Source: Gelria sp. (GTDB lineage Bacteria; Bacillota; Syntrophomonadia; Syntrophomonadales; Syntrophomonadaceae). Taken from it: a stretch of DNA of 7,168 nt. The stretch is taken from the NCBI GenBank assembly GCA_012839665.1, contig DUMX01000066.1, forward strand, positions 1 to 7,168, given 5' to 3'. The position numbers and the translations under genes are program-made. Under the pieces are notes generated by a model that was not told the DNA's origin, searched no databases, and saw only the letters and a list, made by a program, of their open reading frames with translations. This document shows, piece by piece, positions 1-5,875 of this stretch; position 1 is the stretch's first letter, and every line of letters begins with the position of its first letter.

Positions 1-652
1 ATACTACCAGAGCCCGTTTCCGACCCAGTTGCAGTAAAGTCTGCCCTATGGCCTCCTGTAAACTGGTATCTGCTATACCCATAACCTGATAAGCCAGGGG
101 ATAGGGATTAAGCAATGGACCCAGAAAATTAAAGATGGTAGCTACCCCCATTCCCCGCCGCAGTGGTCCCAGTTGTTTTAAAATAGGATGATAATTAGGG
201 GCAAATAAAAAGGTAATGCCAACTTTATCTAACATCCGCCGGGCTTCGTCAGGACTTAGTTGAATATTTACCCCCAGGGCTTCTAATAAATCAGCACTCC
301 CCACCTTGCCAGTAACAGCCCGATTGCCGTGTTTGGCTACCGGAACCCCGCAGCTGGCTACCACCAAAGCAGCAGCAGTGGATATATTAAAAGTCCCCAG
401 GCCATCTCCCCCGGTACCACAGGTGTCTATTAGTTCCAAATCACTATCCATAGTAATTGCTTCTTCAAACAGGGCCTGAACAAAACCGCTTAATTCTGCA
501 CTACTTTCTTTACGCGTACGCAAAGCACTTAAAAGAGCTGCCGCCTTAACCTCAGGAATGCTGTCATGTAGAAGCATGCGAGCAGTTAAATAGGCCTCCT
601 CATTGTTGAGATATTCTCCTCCCACTACATTCTTTAAATAACGGTCAAACAT
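1..652 (-). CDS. trpD: Anthranilate phosphoribosyltransferase TrpD, N-terminal 217 residues (runs off the left edge)
   Basis: TrpD transfers phosphoribose from PRPP to anthranilate, the second step specific to tryptophan synthesis, in the cytoplasm. Seen here: the glycine-rich PRPP loop GTGGDG at residues 79-84, KHGNRAV at 107-113 followed by TGKVGSAD, and the anthranilate-site block APNYHPILK...LRRGMG...TIFNFLGPL.NP at 151-183. The family is about 340 residues long, so roughly the last third, including the metal-binding Asp-Glu pair, lies outside the window. Start: ATG at 650-652, with a purine-rich Shine-Dalgarno a few bases upstream. Oddities against the common pattern are KVG where KSG is usual, and Ala at 171 where GVRTIFN usually has Arg. 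These look like lineage variation, since the rest is intact. It appears to be the first trp gene after a long regulatory leader; no trpE or trpG precedes it. A TRAP-like binding site covers its ribosome binding site. Confidence 0.95.
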   Translation of the reverse strand, partial: MFDRYLKNVVGGEYLNNEEAYLTARMLLHDSIPEVKAAALLSALRTRKESSAELSGFVQALFEEAITMDSDLELIDTCGTGGDGLGTFNISTAAALVVASCGVPVAKHGNRAVTGKVGSADLLEALGVNIQLSPDEARRMLDKVGITFLFAPNYHPILKQLGPLRRGMGVATIFNFLGPLLNPYPLAYQVMGIADTSLQEAIGQTLLQLGRKRALVV

Positions 653-657
653 AAAAT

Positions 658-690
658 CTCTCCTCTCCTCACCTAATCTCGTCTGTTCTC
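658..690 (-). promoter_or_regulatory. Putative TRAP-binding site covering the trpD Shine-Dalgarno
   Basis: Read on the minus strand, seven triplets lie exactly five bases apart, with plus-strand left ends at 688, 683, 678, 673, 668, 663 and 658: GAG, CAG, GAG, TAG, GAG, GAG, GAG. Six of the seven fit (G/U)AG, with two-base spacers throughout. The last triplets are also the ribosome binding site of trpD, whose ATG begins five bases beyond. Known: the 11-mer TRAP protein (mtrB) of Bacillus binds (G/U)AG repeats separated by 2-3 bases, and at some genes (for example trpG/pabA) the site overlaps the Shine-Dalgarno and blocks translation. Inference: tryptophan-bound TRAP would repress trpD translation here. 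A plain purine-rich ribosome site is the alternative, but exact five-base phasing over seven units is hard to explain that way. Confidence 0.6.
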
Positions 691-1003
691 ATCAGGTTAT
701 GAAACTAGTTTCACAGGGTAAAAAGACAGCTGTCCGCAATACAAATTTTTAGCACCATCGTTCTAACCCGCCATCATGATTCATCACATAACCCAGATGG
801 TCGAGTGGAATAATGCGCCTGGTAATTAAATTAATACAGGGAAGCAATAGTACAGTAAAATGGCCTTTTAAAACCGAAAGAAATGTGGTTTGCAGCTGAT
901 AGGGTACATAAATTGAGGAAAAATGATTTGGGCTAAAAAATGGCAGGCAAATAAGGCCACCGTTTGTAGTGGCTCTAGTTGCAGTATTATTGGAAAACAT
1001 GGG
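691..1003 (-). other. Gene-less stretch between the trp leader terminator and trpD (holds part of an uncertain 103-codon ORF)
   Basis: About 310 bases separate the leader terminator from the trpD translation site, and I recognise no gene in them. One open frame, 749-1060 on the minus strand, would start with ATG inside the GAG-repeat region, read through the terminator hairpin and stop about 60 bases before the trpD triplet run. Its product is Cys-, Phe- and Leu-rich, matches nothing I know, contains one Trp, and lacks a convincing ribosome site of its own apart from the general purine richness. It is not a classic leader peptide because it has no run of Trp codons. It may be chance, a remnant of a deleted gene such as trpE, or part of the untranslated leader. 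The two palindromes at 700-713 and 725-734 lie at its trpD-proximal end. Confidence 0.35.
700..713. repeat. Perfect 14-base palindrome TGAAACTAGTTTCA
   Basis: A perfect dyad without a spacer, ten bases upstream (in trpD orientation) of the first triplet of the site at 658-690. A second perfect palindrome, GACAGCTGTC, sits at 725-734 and is followed on the minus strand by five T residues. Without loops they would make poor RNA hairpins, so a protein-binding site or chance are both possible. I do not recognise either as a known operator. Confidence 0.3.
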
Positions 1004-1036
1004 AAAATAAAAACCAGCACGACATAATGTGCTGGT
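1004..1036 (-). terminator. Intrinsic terminator in the trp leader (attenuator)
   Basis: On the minus strand ACCAGCAC (1036-1029) pairs perfectly with GTGCTGGT (1020-1013) across an eight-base loop and is followed by TTTTATTTT. The plus strand has no T tract here, so the direction is clear. It lies about 90-120 bases after the predicted transcription start and more than 300 bases before trpD, with no intact gene ahead of it. It therefore looks like an attenuator and not an end-of-gene terminator. Confidence 0.75.
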
Positions 1037-1061
1037 CATTACATACTCAGACCGGCTCATC
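1026..1061 (-). promoter_or_regulatory. Predicted antiterminator competing with the trp leader terminator
   Basis: On the minus strand, bases 1061-1050 can pair with 1026-1037. There are nine Watson-Crick pairs (1050-1037, 1051-1036, 1052-1035, 1053-1034, 1055-1032, 1056-1031, 1058-1029, 1059-1028, 1060-1027), a G-U pair at 1061-1026, and mismatches at 1054/1033 and 1057/1030. This would use up the whole 5' arm of the terminator. Its own 5' arm carries GAG triplets of the repeat run. A protein bound to the repeats would therefore open this pairing and let the terminator form, which is the logic of the Bacillus trp leader. Paired by eye; no folding energies were computed. Confidence 0.5.
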
Positions 1062-1097
1062 TCGTCTCTTTCTCCTCTTCTCTACTCATCTTCTCTC
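1046..1097 (-). promoter_or_regulatory. Putative TRAP-binding GAG-repeat run in the trp leader
   Basis: In the minus-strand RNA, triplets with plus-strand left ends at 1095, 1090, 1085, 1080, 1075, 1066, 1061, 1056 and 1046 read GAG, AAG, GAG, GAG, GAG, GAG, GAG, GAG and GAG. Two runs keep exact five-base spacing (1095-1075 and 1066-1056). Other GAG or TAG triplets at 1072 and 1082 allow alternative registers near the break. The run begins about 30 bases after the predicted transcription start and ends just before the terminator. That resembles the Bacillus subtilis trp leader, where 11 (G/U)AG repeats precede the terminator. The mtrB gene for TRAP is not in this window. Confidence 0.6.
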
Positions 1098-1132
1098 TTC
1101 AAATTGCATGCTATTTTATTGTAGATACAGTA

Positions 1133-1161
1133 AATTTAACCCATAGCAGGTCTTTTGTCAA
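1133..1161 (-). promoter_or_regulatory. Sigma-A promoter of the trp leader
   Basis: On the minus strand there is a perfect -35 TTGACA (1161-1156), a 17-base spacer and a -10 TAAATT (1138-1133, 4 of 6 matches). Transcription would start near 1126. The promoter lies just past the stop codon of the methyltransferase gene and feeds the GAG repeats, the antiterminator/terminator region and then trpD. Confidence 0.7.
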
Positions 1162-1180
1162 ATATATAATAATCTCCTGT

Positions 1181-2074
1181 CTACTCCATATATTTGAATT
1201 TATACGGCATTTCCTCTTTTATTTCCTGCTTAAGTCTATCTATCTCCTCTGGAACATAATTTCCGCTTTTCCCCAGGATCAGGCCAAAAGCCCAGTATAA
1301 ACCGAAGTAAGACATAATTCTTATTTTGCCAAGCTCTCCTCCAGCCGGATAACGGAAATGAACTAGAGGCGACAAACCAATGTCCCTGACATTGCGGACT
1401 AATTCCTGGTCATCCATACCCATATAAGTCTGGTATTCAGCCATATCAAAATCTAAACTGCTATCTTTATTACTACGAGAAAACATCTGCTTGATTATTT
1501 CTTTTTTATGATAGCCGCTTGCTATCAGAAAGCGAAAAATCTCATAGCGCTTACTCTTAATCATAGTGGTTGGGTCGGCAATGGTAATAATTATGCCGTT
1601 TTCGGACAACCGAGCAGCAGCACTTTGTAATAGATTAAGTGGTTCTTTGAAATGGTGAATAGCCGAAGAAAGCACAATCAAATCATACTTATCTGCAGAG
1701 TCAAGAAAAGAAAAAGCATCTGCCTGAATCAGGTCAATCCCTTCTATATTTTGCTTGCTCATCCTGTCCCGGGCAATTGCCAGCATTTTTTCCGACAAAT
1801 CCACCAGGGCAACCCGACAATCCGGCGAACATGCTCTCAATACAAAAGCTGCTCTACCTGCTCCACCGCAAAGGTCAACCGCTTGTAAACTACGGCCAAT
1901 CTTCTTTTCAAGCATTTCAGTAACTGCTTTAAAGACTACTTCGTATTCAATATAGGCATACCGGGGCTCCTCCAAGCCTTTATAGAAGTCAACAATATGA
2001 TCATTATCATACTTTTCGATATTAGCCTGTAATATATCTTCCTCTGTGCAATCTTCCCATTTTTCAACTGCCAT
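1181..2074 (-). CDS. Class I SAM-dependent methyltransferase, substrate unknown
   Basis: A 297-residue soluble protein with a Rossmann-like SAM-binding core: motif I AVDLCGGAGRAAF at 65-77, the acidic residue after strand 2 in VDLS at 91-94, QADA at 117-120 (adenine contact), motif IV DLIVLSSAIHHF at 131-142, and strand 5 IIITIADP at 161-168. This is the Methyltransf_11/25 (UbiE-like) pattern. The N-terminal 60 residues and the C-terminal 120, which probably set the substrate, are not recognisable to me. A GTG at 2087-2089 would add five residues, but the G-run there works better as the ribosome site of the ATG at 2072-2074. It stands alone, about 195 bases from the FAD gene upstream. Its stop (TAG) is about 20 bases before the -35 of the trp leader promoter, and no terminator is visible, so some read-through into the leader is possible. 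No link to tryptophan synthesis is implied by the sequence. Confidence 0.85.
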   Translation of the reverse strand: MAVEKWEDCTEEDILQANIEKYDNDHIVDFYKGLEEPRYAYIEYEVVFKAVTEMLEKKIGRSLQAVDLCGGAGRAAFVLRACSPDCRVALVDLSEKMLAIARDRMSKQNIEGIDLIQADAFSFLDSADKYDLIVLSSAIHHFKEPLNLLQSAAARLSENGIIITIADPTTMIKSKRYEIFRFLIASGYHKKEIIKQMFSRSNKDSSLDFDMAEYQTYMGMDDQELVRNVRDIGLSPLVHFRYPAGGELGKIRIMSYFGLYWAFGLILGKSGNYVPEEIDRLKQEIKEEMPYKFKYME

Positions 2075-2179
2075 AATTAACCCCCCCACACTTATCTTGA
2101 CTTAATATTTCTATTTCTCCAAATTATTGCATTCTCCTTTATTGGAATGAAAATAACACCAATTACTAATTTTCTTGGG

Positions 2180-2192
2180 AATACACTGTATT
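2180..2192. repeat. Dyad AATACA-N-TGTATT upstream of the methyltransferase gene
   Basis: A perfect 6-1-6 inverted repeat about 105 bases upstream of the methyltransferase start. On the minus strand it falls between a poor -35-like TTGTAA and an AT-rich segment. It could be an operator or simply AT-rich chance. No confident promoter was found in this intergenic region. Confidence 0.25.
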
Positions 2193-2210
2193 ACAACTTG
2201 ATTGGTTGTT

Positions 2211-2250
2211 GAGGGTGAGGGGTAAGACGTGAGGTGAGATGAGATGCGGG
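2211..2250 (+). repeat. G-rich degenerate TGAGG-type repeat
   Basis: Plus-strand GAG units recur at 2211, 2217, 2231, 2236 and 2241, partly in a degenerate seven-base rhythm (TGAGGGG, TAAGACG, TGAGGTG). The stretch lies between the 3' end of the FAD dehydrogenase gene and the methyltransferase gene. No plus-strand gene follows, so it is probably a simple degenerate repeat and not an RNA-binding site. It also shows that GAG-rich text occurs in this genome outside the trp leader. Confidence 0.4.
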
Positions 2251-2268
2251 GGTTTCTTTACTGGCCCT

Positions 2269-3882
2269 TCATTGCAGAGGTGCATACTGTAGCATGATTT
2301 GTTCTGCCGTTTTAATTCCATCAACTGCCGATGACATTATACCCCCGGCATAGCCTGCTCCTTCTCCCATAGGGTATAAACCCCGGATGTTTGCTTGAGC
2401 GTTCTCATCTCTATTTATTCTTACTGGTGCAGAACTTCTGGTTTCAACACCGGTCAAAATGCTATCAGGCATAGCAAAGCCTTTGATTCTAGTATCAAAA
2501 TACCCTATCGCTTCTTTTAGCGTTTCTATAACATAATGAGGTAAACAATTTTTAAGCGGAGCGAATACCACTCCCGGTTTGTAGGTAGGCTGCACCCTGC
2601 CCCACCCGGTACTGGGCTGATCAGCCAGGAAGTCCCCGGTCAATTGCACCGGAGCCTGGTAGTTTTCTCCGGCTATTTGATAAGCCAGCCTTTCCCACTT
2701 CCTTTGAAATTCAATGCCTGCTAAGGGATGGGGGCTATTATAATCGGCCGGTTTGACCCCTACCAGTATAGCGGCATTAGCATTATTCCCATCTCTTTGC
2801 GACTGACTCATGCCATTGGTAACAACACCCTGCTCTTCTGAAGCCGCAGCTACCACGTAGCCACCCGGGCACATACAAAATGTATAAGCTGACCTGCCAG
2901 TTTGGGAATGATAGACCAGCTTATAATCAGCGGCTCCCAGCCCAGGATGTCCAGCCGCATCACCATATTGGGCCTTATCAATAAATTCCTGCGGGTGCTC
3001 TATTCTAACCCCTATAGAAAAAGGTTTTTGGTTTATAGTTATGCCCCGGCGCAAGAGTACCTCATAAGTATCCCGGGCACTATGGCCTATAGCCAGCAAA
3101 ACCACCCGGCAGGGCAGTTCCTCATTATCATTGACGATTACGCCCTTTATATTTCCGTCCTGTATAATAAAATCCGTTACTTTGGCTTTAAATCTTACTT
3201 CACCGCCGTAGGCAATAATTTCTTGCCTTATGTTTTTAACGACATTCTTGAGTATATCAGTTCCTACATGAGGTTTACTTTTATACAATATTTCCGGCGG
3301 CGCACCGGCTTTAATAAACTCCTCTAATACGGTGCGGCACCTCTGGTCATTTATTAAGGTAGTAAGTTTGCCATCGGAAAATGTGCCTGCTCCACCTTCC
3401 CCAAACTGTACATTACTTTCAGTATCCAGCAAGCCCCGGTGCCAGAATTTATTCACCTTTTTAGTTCTAGTTTCCACATCCTCGCCCCTTTCCAGGATGA
3501 TGGGGTTATAGCCATTCTTAGCCAGCAGCAACCCGGCAAAAAGACCTGCCGGTCCCATACCAATTACCACCGGTCGTTCAGTCATATCCTCAGTGCCCAA
3601 TGGCACCCCTTTATAAGATAAATCGGGAGTCGGGCTTATTCCTTTGGAACTATGTTTTCTCAGTATTCGCGCTTCATTGTCAATCTCAACATCTACCGTA
3701 TATACGAAAAGTATCTTATCTTTTTTCCTGGCATCAATGGATTTCTTAAATATTTTATAATCAATCAGTTCCTTATCACTAATTTTGAGTTGAGATAAGA
3801 TTATATTTCGTAAAGCCTGTCTTTCGGTTTCAGCATCGGCAGCTTTATCTATTCCTATTTTTAAATCAGTAAGCCTAATCAT
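2269..3882 (-). CDS. COG2509-type FAD-dependent dehydrogenase (uncharacterised flavoprotein)
   Basis: A 537-residue cytoplasmic flavoprotein. The first 100 residues form an N-terminal domain typical of the family. An FAD-binding fold then begins with VVIGMGPAG at 105-113, and ILERG at 129-133 carries the ribose-binding Glu. Further marks are FGEGGAGTFSDGKL at 160-173, AIGHSARD at 264-271, CMCPGGYVV at 336-344, GVETRSSAPVRI at 478-489 and the closing flavin segment GLYPMGEGAGYAGGI at 501-515. Length and motif order fit the uncharacterised FAD-dependent dehydrogenase family; the substrate is not known. A start 13 codons further upstream is open, but the ATG at 3880-3882 has an ideal AGGAGG six bases ahead of it and avoids overlap with the upstream gene, so I chose it. 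It lies 25 bases after the other FAD gene and is almost certainly co-transcribed. No clear terminator follows. Confidence 0.88.
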   Translation of the reverse strand: MIRLTDLKIGIDKAADAETERQALRNIILSQLKISDKELIDYKIFKKSIDARKKDKILFVYTVDVEIDNEARILRKHSSKGISPTPDLSYKGVPLGTEDMTERPVVIGMGPAGLFAGLLLAKNGYNPIILERGEDVETRTKKVNKFWHRGLLDTESNVQFGEGGAGTFSDGKLTTLINDQRCRTVLEEFIKAGAPPEILYKSKPHVGTDILKNVVKNIRQEIIAYGGEVRFKAKVTDFIIQDGNIKGVIVNDNEELPCRVVLLAIGHSARDTYEVLLRRGITINQKPFSIGVRIEHPQEFIDKAQYGDAAGHPGLGAADYKLVYHSQTGRSAYTFCMCPGGYVVAAASEEQGVVTNGMSQSQRDGNNANAAILVGVKPADYNSPHPLAGIEFQRKWERLAYQIAGENYQAPVQLTGDFLADQPSTGWGRVQPTYKPGVVFAPLKNCLPHYVIETLKEAIGYFDTRIKGFAMPDSILTGVETRSSAPVRINRDENAQANIRGLYPMGEGAGYAGGIMSSAVDGIKTAEQIMLQYAPLQ

Positions 3883-3888
3883 GTTTAA

Positions 3889-3894
3889 CCTCCT
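3889..3894 (-). promoter_or_regulatory. Shine-Dalgarno AGGAGG that fixes the start of the COG2509-type gene
   Basis: A perfect AGGAGG on the minus strand, six bases before the ATG at 3880-3882 and within the 25-base gap after the upstream stop codon. It argues against the longer in-frame start at 3919-3921, which lacks such a site. Confidence 0.85.
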
Positions 3895-3907
3895 ACTTAC
3901 GGGAAAA

Positions 3908-5140
3908 TCATAGGGTCGCATTTTGTCCTGCTATAAATCCGGATGACCAGGCCCACTGCAAATTAAAACCACCACACTGTCCATCTATATCTATTATCTC
4001 ACCTGCGAAAAATAGTCCTTTAACCAATTTGGATTCCATGGTATCTTGATTTATTTCCCTGGTGTCTACACCGCCTGCGGTTACCTGGGCACTGGACCAA
4101 CTCCTGGTTCCCCTGATTCTAAAGCGCCAATCAGTCAAAATATCTATTATCCTTTCCTGCTCTTTAGCGGATAAACTGGCCACCGATCGCCCTGCATTAT
4201 CAATACCCGCTTCCATGAGCACTACCGGGATCAACCTTTTATTTATAAAGCCCACCAGGCTGAAATCAAGCGGCTTTGAGGAGCTTATTTGCCAGCGTTT
4301 TTTTAAAAACGTTCTTAACTCTTCTTTCGGCACCATATCCATGATAGTTATTTTCAAATGGGCTTCCTGGCCTGCATTTAATAGTTCTCCTGCTTTTCTG
4401 CTTATTTGTAAAATGGGTGGCCCTGATACTCCATAATTGGTAAAAAGAATATCTCCCCGGTCTTTAGCTACAGATTTATTGTTATGTATGATTTCAGCAG
4501 TCCCTACAAATTTAACTCCGTCAAGGCGTTTAAAAAAAGGCCCTTCCAATTTTAATTGCACTAAAGCCGGAAAAATATCTATAATCGTATGTCCCAACTT
4601 GGCCGCTAAATCATAACCACTGCCATCAGAACCGCTGGAAGGCATAGCTTTGCCACCCGTAGTAACGATGACCCTATCCCCTTTGTATACTTTCCCGTCT
4701 TCCAACTCTATTATGAATTTACCGTTTTTCCTGATATCTTTTACATTAGCATCACAAACAGTTTTAACTCCCAGCTGGTTTAATTCATATAAAAAAACAT
4801 CAAGAATACTTGAAGCCTGGTCAGACATAGGAAAGACCTTACCAAAATCCTCGACTTTGTGGGCAATCCCTAATTTCTCAAAAAATCTAATCGTATCATC
4901 TACGGTGAAATTTGATAAAGCACTATAAATAAACTTAGGGTTTTTGCCATGATAATACCCTGCATCAGCATTTATATTAGTGAAATTGCAGCGTCCATTT
5001 CCGGTAGCCAGTATTTTCTTGCCTACCCGCGGATTTTTCTCCAGTATGGTAACATCAGCACCCAGTCTGCGAGCGGAAATAGCAGCTATCATTCCAGCTG
5101 CCCCTCCCCCTACAACTATAATCTTCCTTTTTTTCTCCAT
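3908..5140 (-). CDS. HI0933/YhiN-family FAD-binding flavoprotein (BaiN/aminoacetone-oxidase-like family)
   Basis: A 410-residue soluble flavoprotein of the HI0933-like family. Seen: dinucleotide motif VVGGGAAGMIAA at 9-20, Glu34 at the end of strand 2 (TILEKN), the family signature KKILATGNGRCNFTN at 41-55, TGG at 161-163, LFTNYGVSGP at 232-241, QVTAGGV at 352-358, and the C-terminal flavin segment FFAGEIIDIDGQCGGFNLQ at 377-395. Length is normal for the family. Members are often annotated as NAD(P)/FAD oxidoreductase, aminoacetone oxidase or BaiN (a bile-acid reductase in gut clostridia), but the role of most is unknown. I would not assign a substrate. Start: ATG at 5138-5140 with GGGAG seven bases upstream. 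It is the first gene of the two-gene FAD unit. The strong terminator at 5240-5274 insulates it from the genes upstream, so its promoter must lie in 5141-5240. TTGAGT at about 5186-5191 with an AT-rich -10 region is possible but weak. Confidence 0.92.
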   Translation of the reverse strand: MEKKRKIIVVGGGAAGMIAAISARRLGADVTILEKNPRVGKKILATGNGRCNFTNINADAGYYHGKNPKFIYSALSNFTVDDTIRFFEKLGIAHKVEDFGKVFPMSDQASSILDVFLYELNQLGVKTVCDANVKDIRKNGKFIIELEDGKVYKGDRVIVTTGGKAMPSSGSDGSGYDLAAKLGHTIIDIFPALVQLKLEGPFFKRLDGVKFVGTAEIIHNNKSVAKDRGDILFTNYGVSGPPILQISRKAGELLNAGQEAHLKITIMDMVPKEELRTFLKKRWQISSSKPLDFSLVGFINKRLIPVVLMEAGIDNAGRSVASLSAKEQERIIDILTDWRFRIRGTRSWSSAQVTAGGVDTREINQDTMESKLVKGLFFAGEIIDIDGQCGGFNLQWAWSSGFIAGQNATL

Positions 5141-5239
5141 AAATGCACTCCCATGTCTCTTTATTTAACTATCTTAACATCAGTTTACTCAAAAAGCTTA
5201 CTATTGATAAGTAGCGCGTAGGTACAACATACTACTCCT

Positions 5240-5274
5240 AAAGAAAAACCGGGGAAACAAACTGTCTTCCCGGT
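5240..5274 (-). terminator. Strong intrinsic terminator after the small membrane-protein genes
   Basis: On the minus strand 5274-5263 pairs with 5248-5259 (ACCGGG with CCCGGT at the base, one A/C mismatch, one G-U pair, then A-U, C-G and A-U up to a three-base loop). It is followed by TTTTCTTT. It lies about 55 bases after the stop of the 52-residue gene and before the FAD unit, so it separates the two transcription units. Confidence 0.85.
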
Positions 5275-5329
5275 CTAATATGGACTTAATTCGGTTATTT
5301 TGGCCAGGCCGTCCGCTCGGAACAATCTC

Positions 5330-5488
5330 TTATCTTTTTTCTGAATTAGATTTGATACCTTTCAAAATAAAATCTCCAATCCCAAATTCTTTACCCAAAT
5401 AATTTGCTGCTGCCATAAGAAGTCTGGTAAATAACATAACTATAACTAAAAGACTTAAAACTTTTAAAATGAAATAGATATAATCCAT
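5330..5488 (-). CDS. Small membrane protein, 52 residues
   Basis: ATG at 5486-5488, preceded by AGGGGG about nine bases upstream; stop TAA. The product starts MDYIYFILKVL and has one hydrophobic segment at about residues 3-22 (YIYFILKV...LLVIVMLF). An Arg-containing segment with AAANYLGKEFGIGDF follows, and the tail is charged (SNSEKR). This looks like a single-pass membrane peptide with the N terminus outside or in the membrane. I do not recognise a family. It is the second gene after the 64-residue membrane protein (50-base gap), ahead of a shared terminator. The ribosome site, membrane segment and placement make it more likely real than chance. Confidence 0.6.
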   Translation of the reverse strand: MDYIYFILKVLSLLVIVMLFTRLLMAAANYLGKEFGIGDFILKGIKSNSEKR

Positions 5489-5538
5489 TTATTTTAACCC
5501 CCTATCAGCCCCTCTATTTTTATCGCTTAATATAAATA

Positions 5539-5733
5539 TTATGAATTGCTTTTATACCACAAAAGAAACAGCAATATACCAATAATTATAACTGTAGTAA
5601 TAATCCTGGTACGGCGGTTTCCCTTTGTTAACTCCCCCAAGTCAGGTATCGTTGAACGGTTTATTGAATCCGCAAAATTAATCATTGGGTGTTTTTTATA
5701 TTCTTCTATTTTGCGTTTATCTTGTTTATCCAT
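5539..5733 (-). CDS. Small C-terminally anchored membrane protein, 64 residues
   Basis: The charged N-terminal 43 residues (MDKQDKRKIEEYKK...) contain NFADSINRSTIPDLGEL at 19-35. They are followed by a basic patch (GNRRTR) and one membrane helix at about 44-60 (IITTVIIIGILLFLLWY), with only KSNS after it, so it is probably tail-anchored with a cytoplasmic N-terminus. Start: ATG at 5731-5733 with AAGGTG four bases upstream, preceded by a good promoter at 5768-5795. The layout (hydrophilic head, N-x-x-D-S-x-N-R-S stretch, terminal helix) loosely recalls the small DUF6366-type proteins of Bacillus, but I cannot confirm that. Function unknown. It is likely co-transcribed with the 52-residue gene that follows. 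Confidence 0.78.
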   Translation of the reverse strand: MDKQDKRKIEEYKKHPMINFADSINRSTIPDLGELTKGNRRTRIITTVIIIGILLFLLWYKSNS

Positions 5734-5767
5734 AATTCACCTTCCTAATTGCAGTGGGTTTGTACAC

Positions 5768-5795
5768 ATTATACTGGTAAAAAAGTAAAACTCAA
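5768..5795 (-). promoter_or_regulatory. Sigma-A promoter of the small membrane-protein unit
   Basis: Minus-strand TTGAGT (5795-5790), a 16-base T-rich spacer and a perfect TATAAT (5773-5768). It starts transcription about 30 bases before the ATG of the 64-residue gene. Confidence 0.75.
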
Positions 5796-5843
5796 ACCCC
5801 TTGACCCCGATAAGGTTATTGCAACTGTAATCCCATCCTCATA

Positions 5844-5875
5844 TGTAGGGAACGGCACAGGGGTCGTTCCCTACA
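5844..5875. repeat. Palindromic intergenic repeat (TGTAGGGAACG / CGTTCCCTACA)
   Basis: Perfect 11-base inverted arms (5844-5854 and 5865-5875). The stem extends by a G-T and a C-G pair to leave a six-base loop. Palindromes with a TGTAGGG...CCCTACA outline are a familiar dispersed repeat type in several Firmicutes genomes. Here it sits in the divergent intergenic region and lacks a T tract, so it is not a terminator on either strand. Confidence 0.65.

Noticed and set aside
653..1180. T-box riboswitch or Trp-rich leader peptide upstream of trpD
   Set aside because: I found no T-box sequence (UGGNACCGCG type) before a terminator on the minus strand and no short ORF with tandem Trp codons. The only long frame has a single Trp.
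2075..2089. GTG start giving a 302-residue methyltransferase
   Set aside because: The GTG runs straight into a G-run that is better placed as the ribosome site of the ATG at 2072-2074; no separate ribosome site precedes the GTG.
2902..3327. 141-codon plus-strand frame inside the FAD dehydrogenase gene
   Set aside because: A shadow of a conserved gene on the other strand; no ribosome site and no family resemblance.
3883..3921. Start 13 codons further upstream for the COG2509-type dehydrogenase
   Set aside because: It would overlap the upstream FAD gene and lacks a ribosome site, while AGGAGG lies six bases before the internal ATG.
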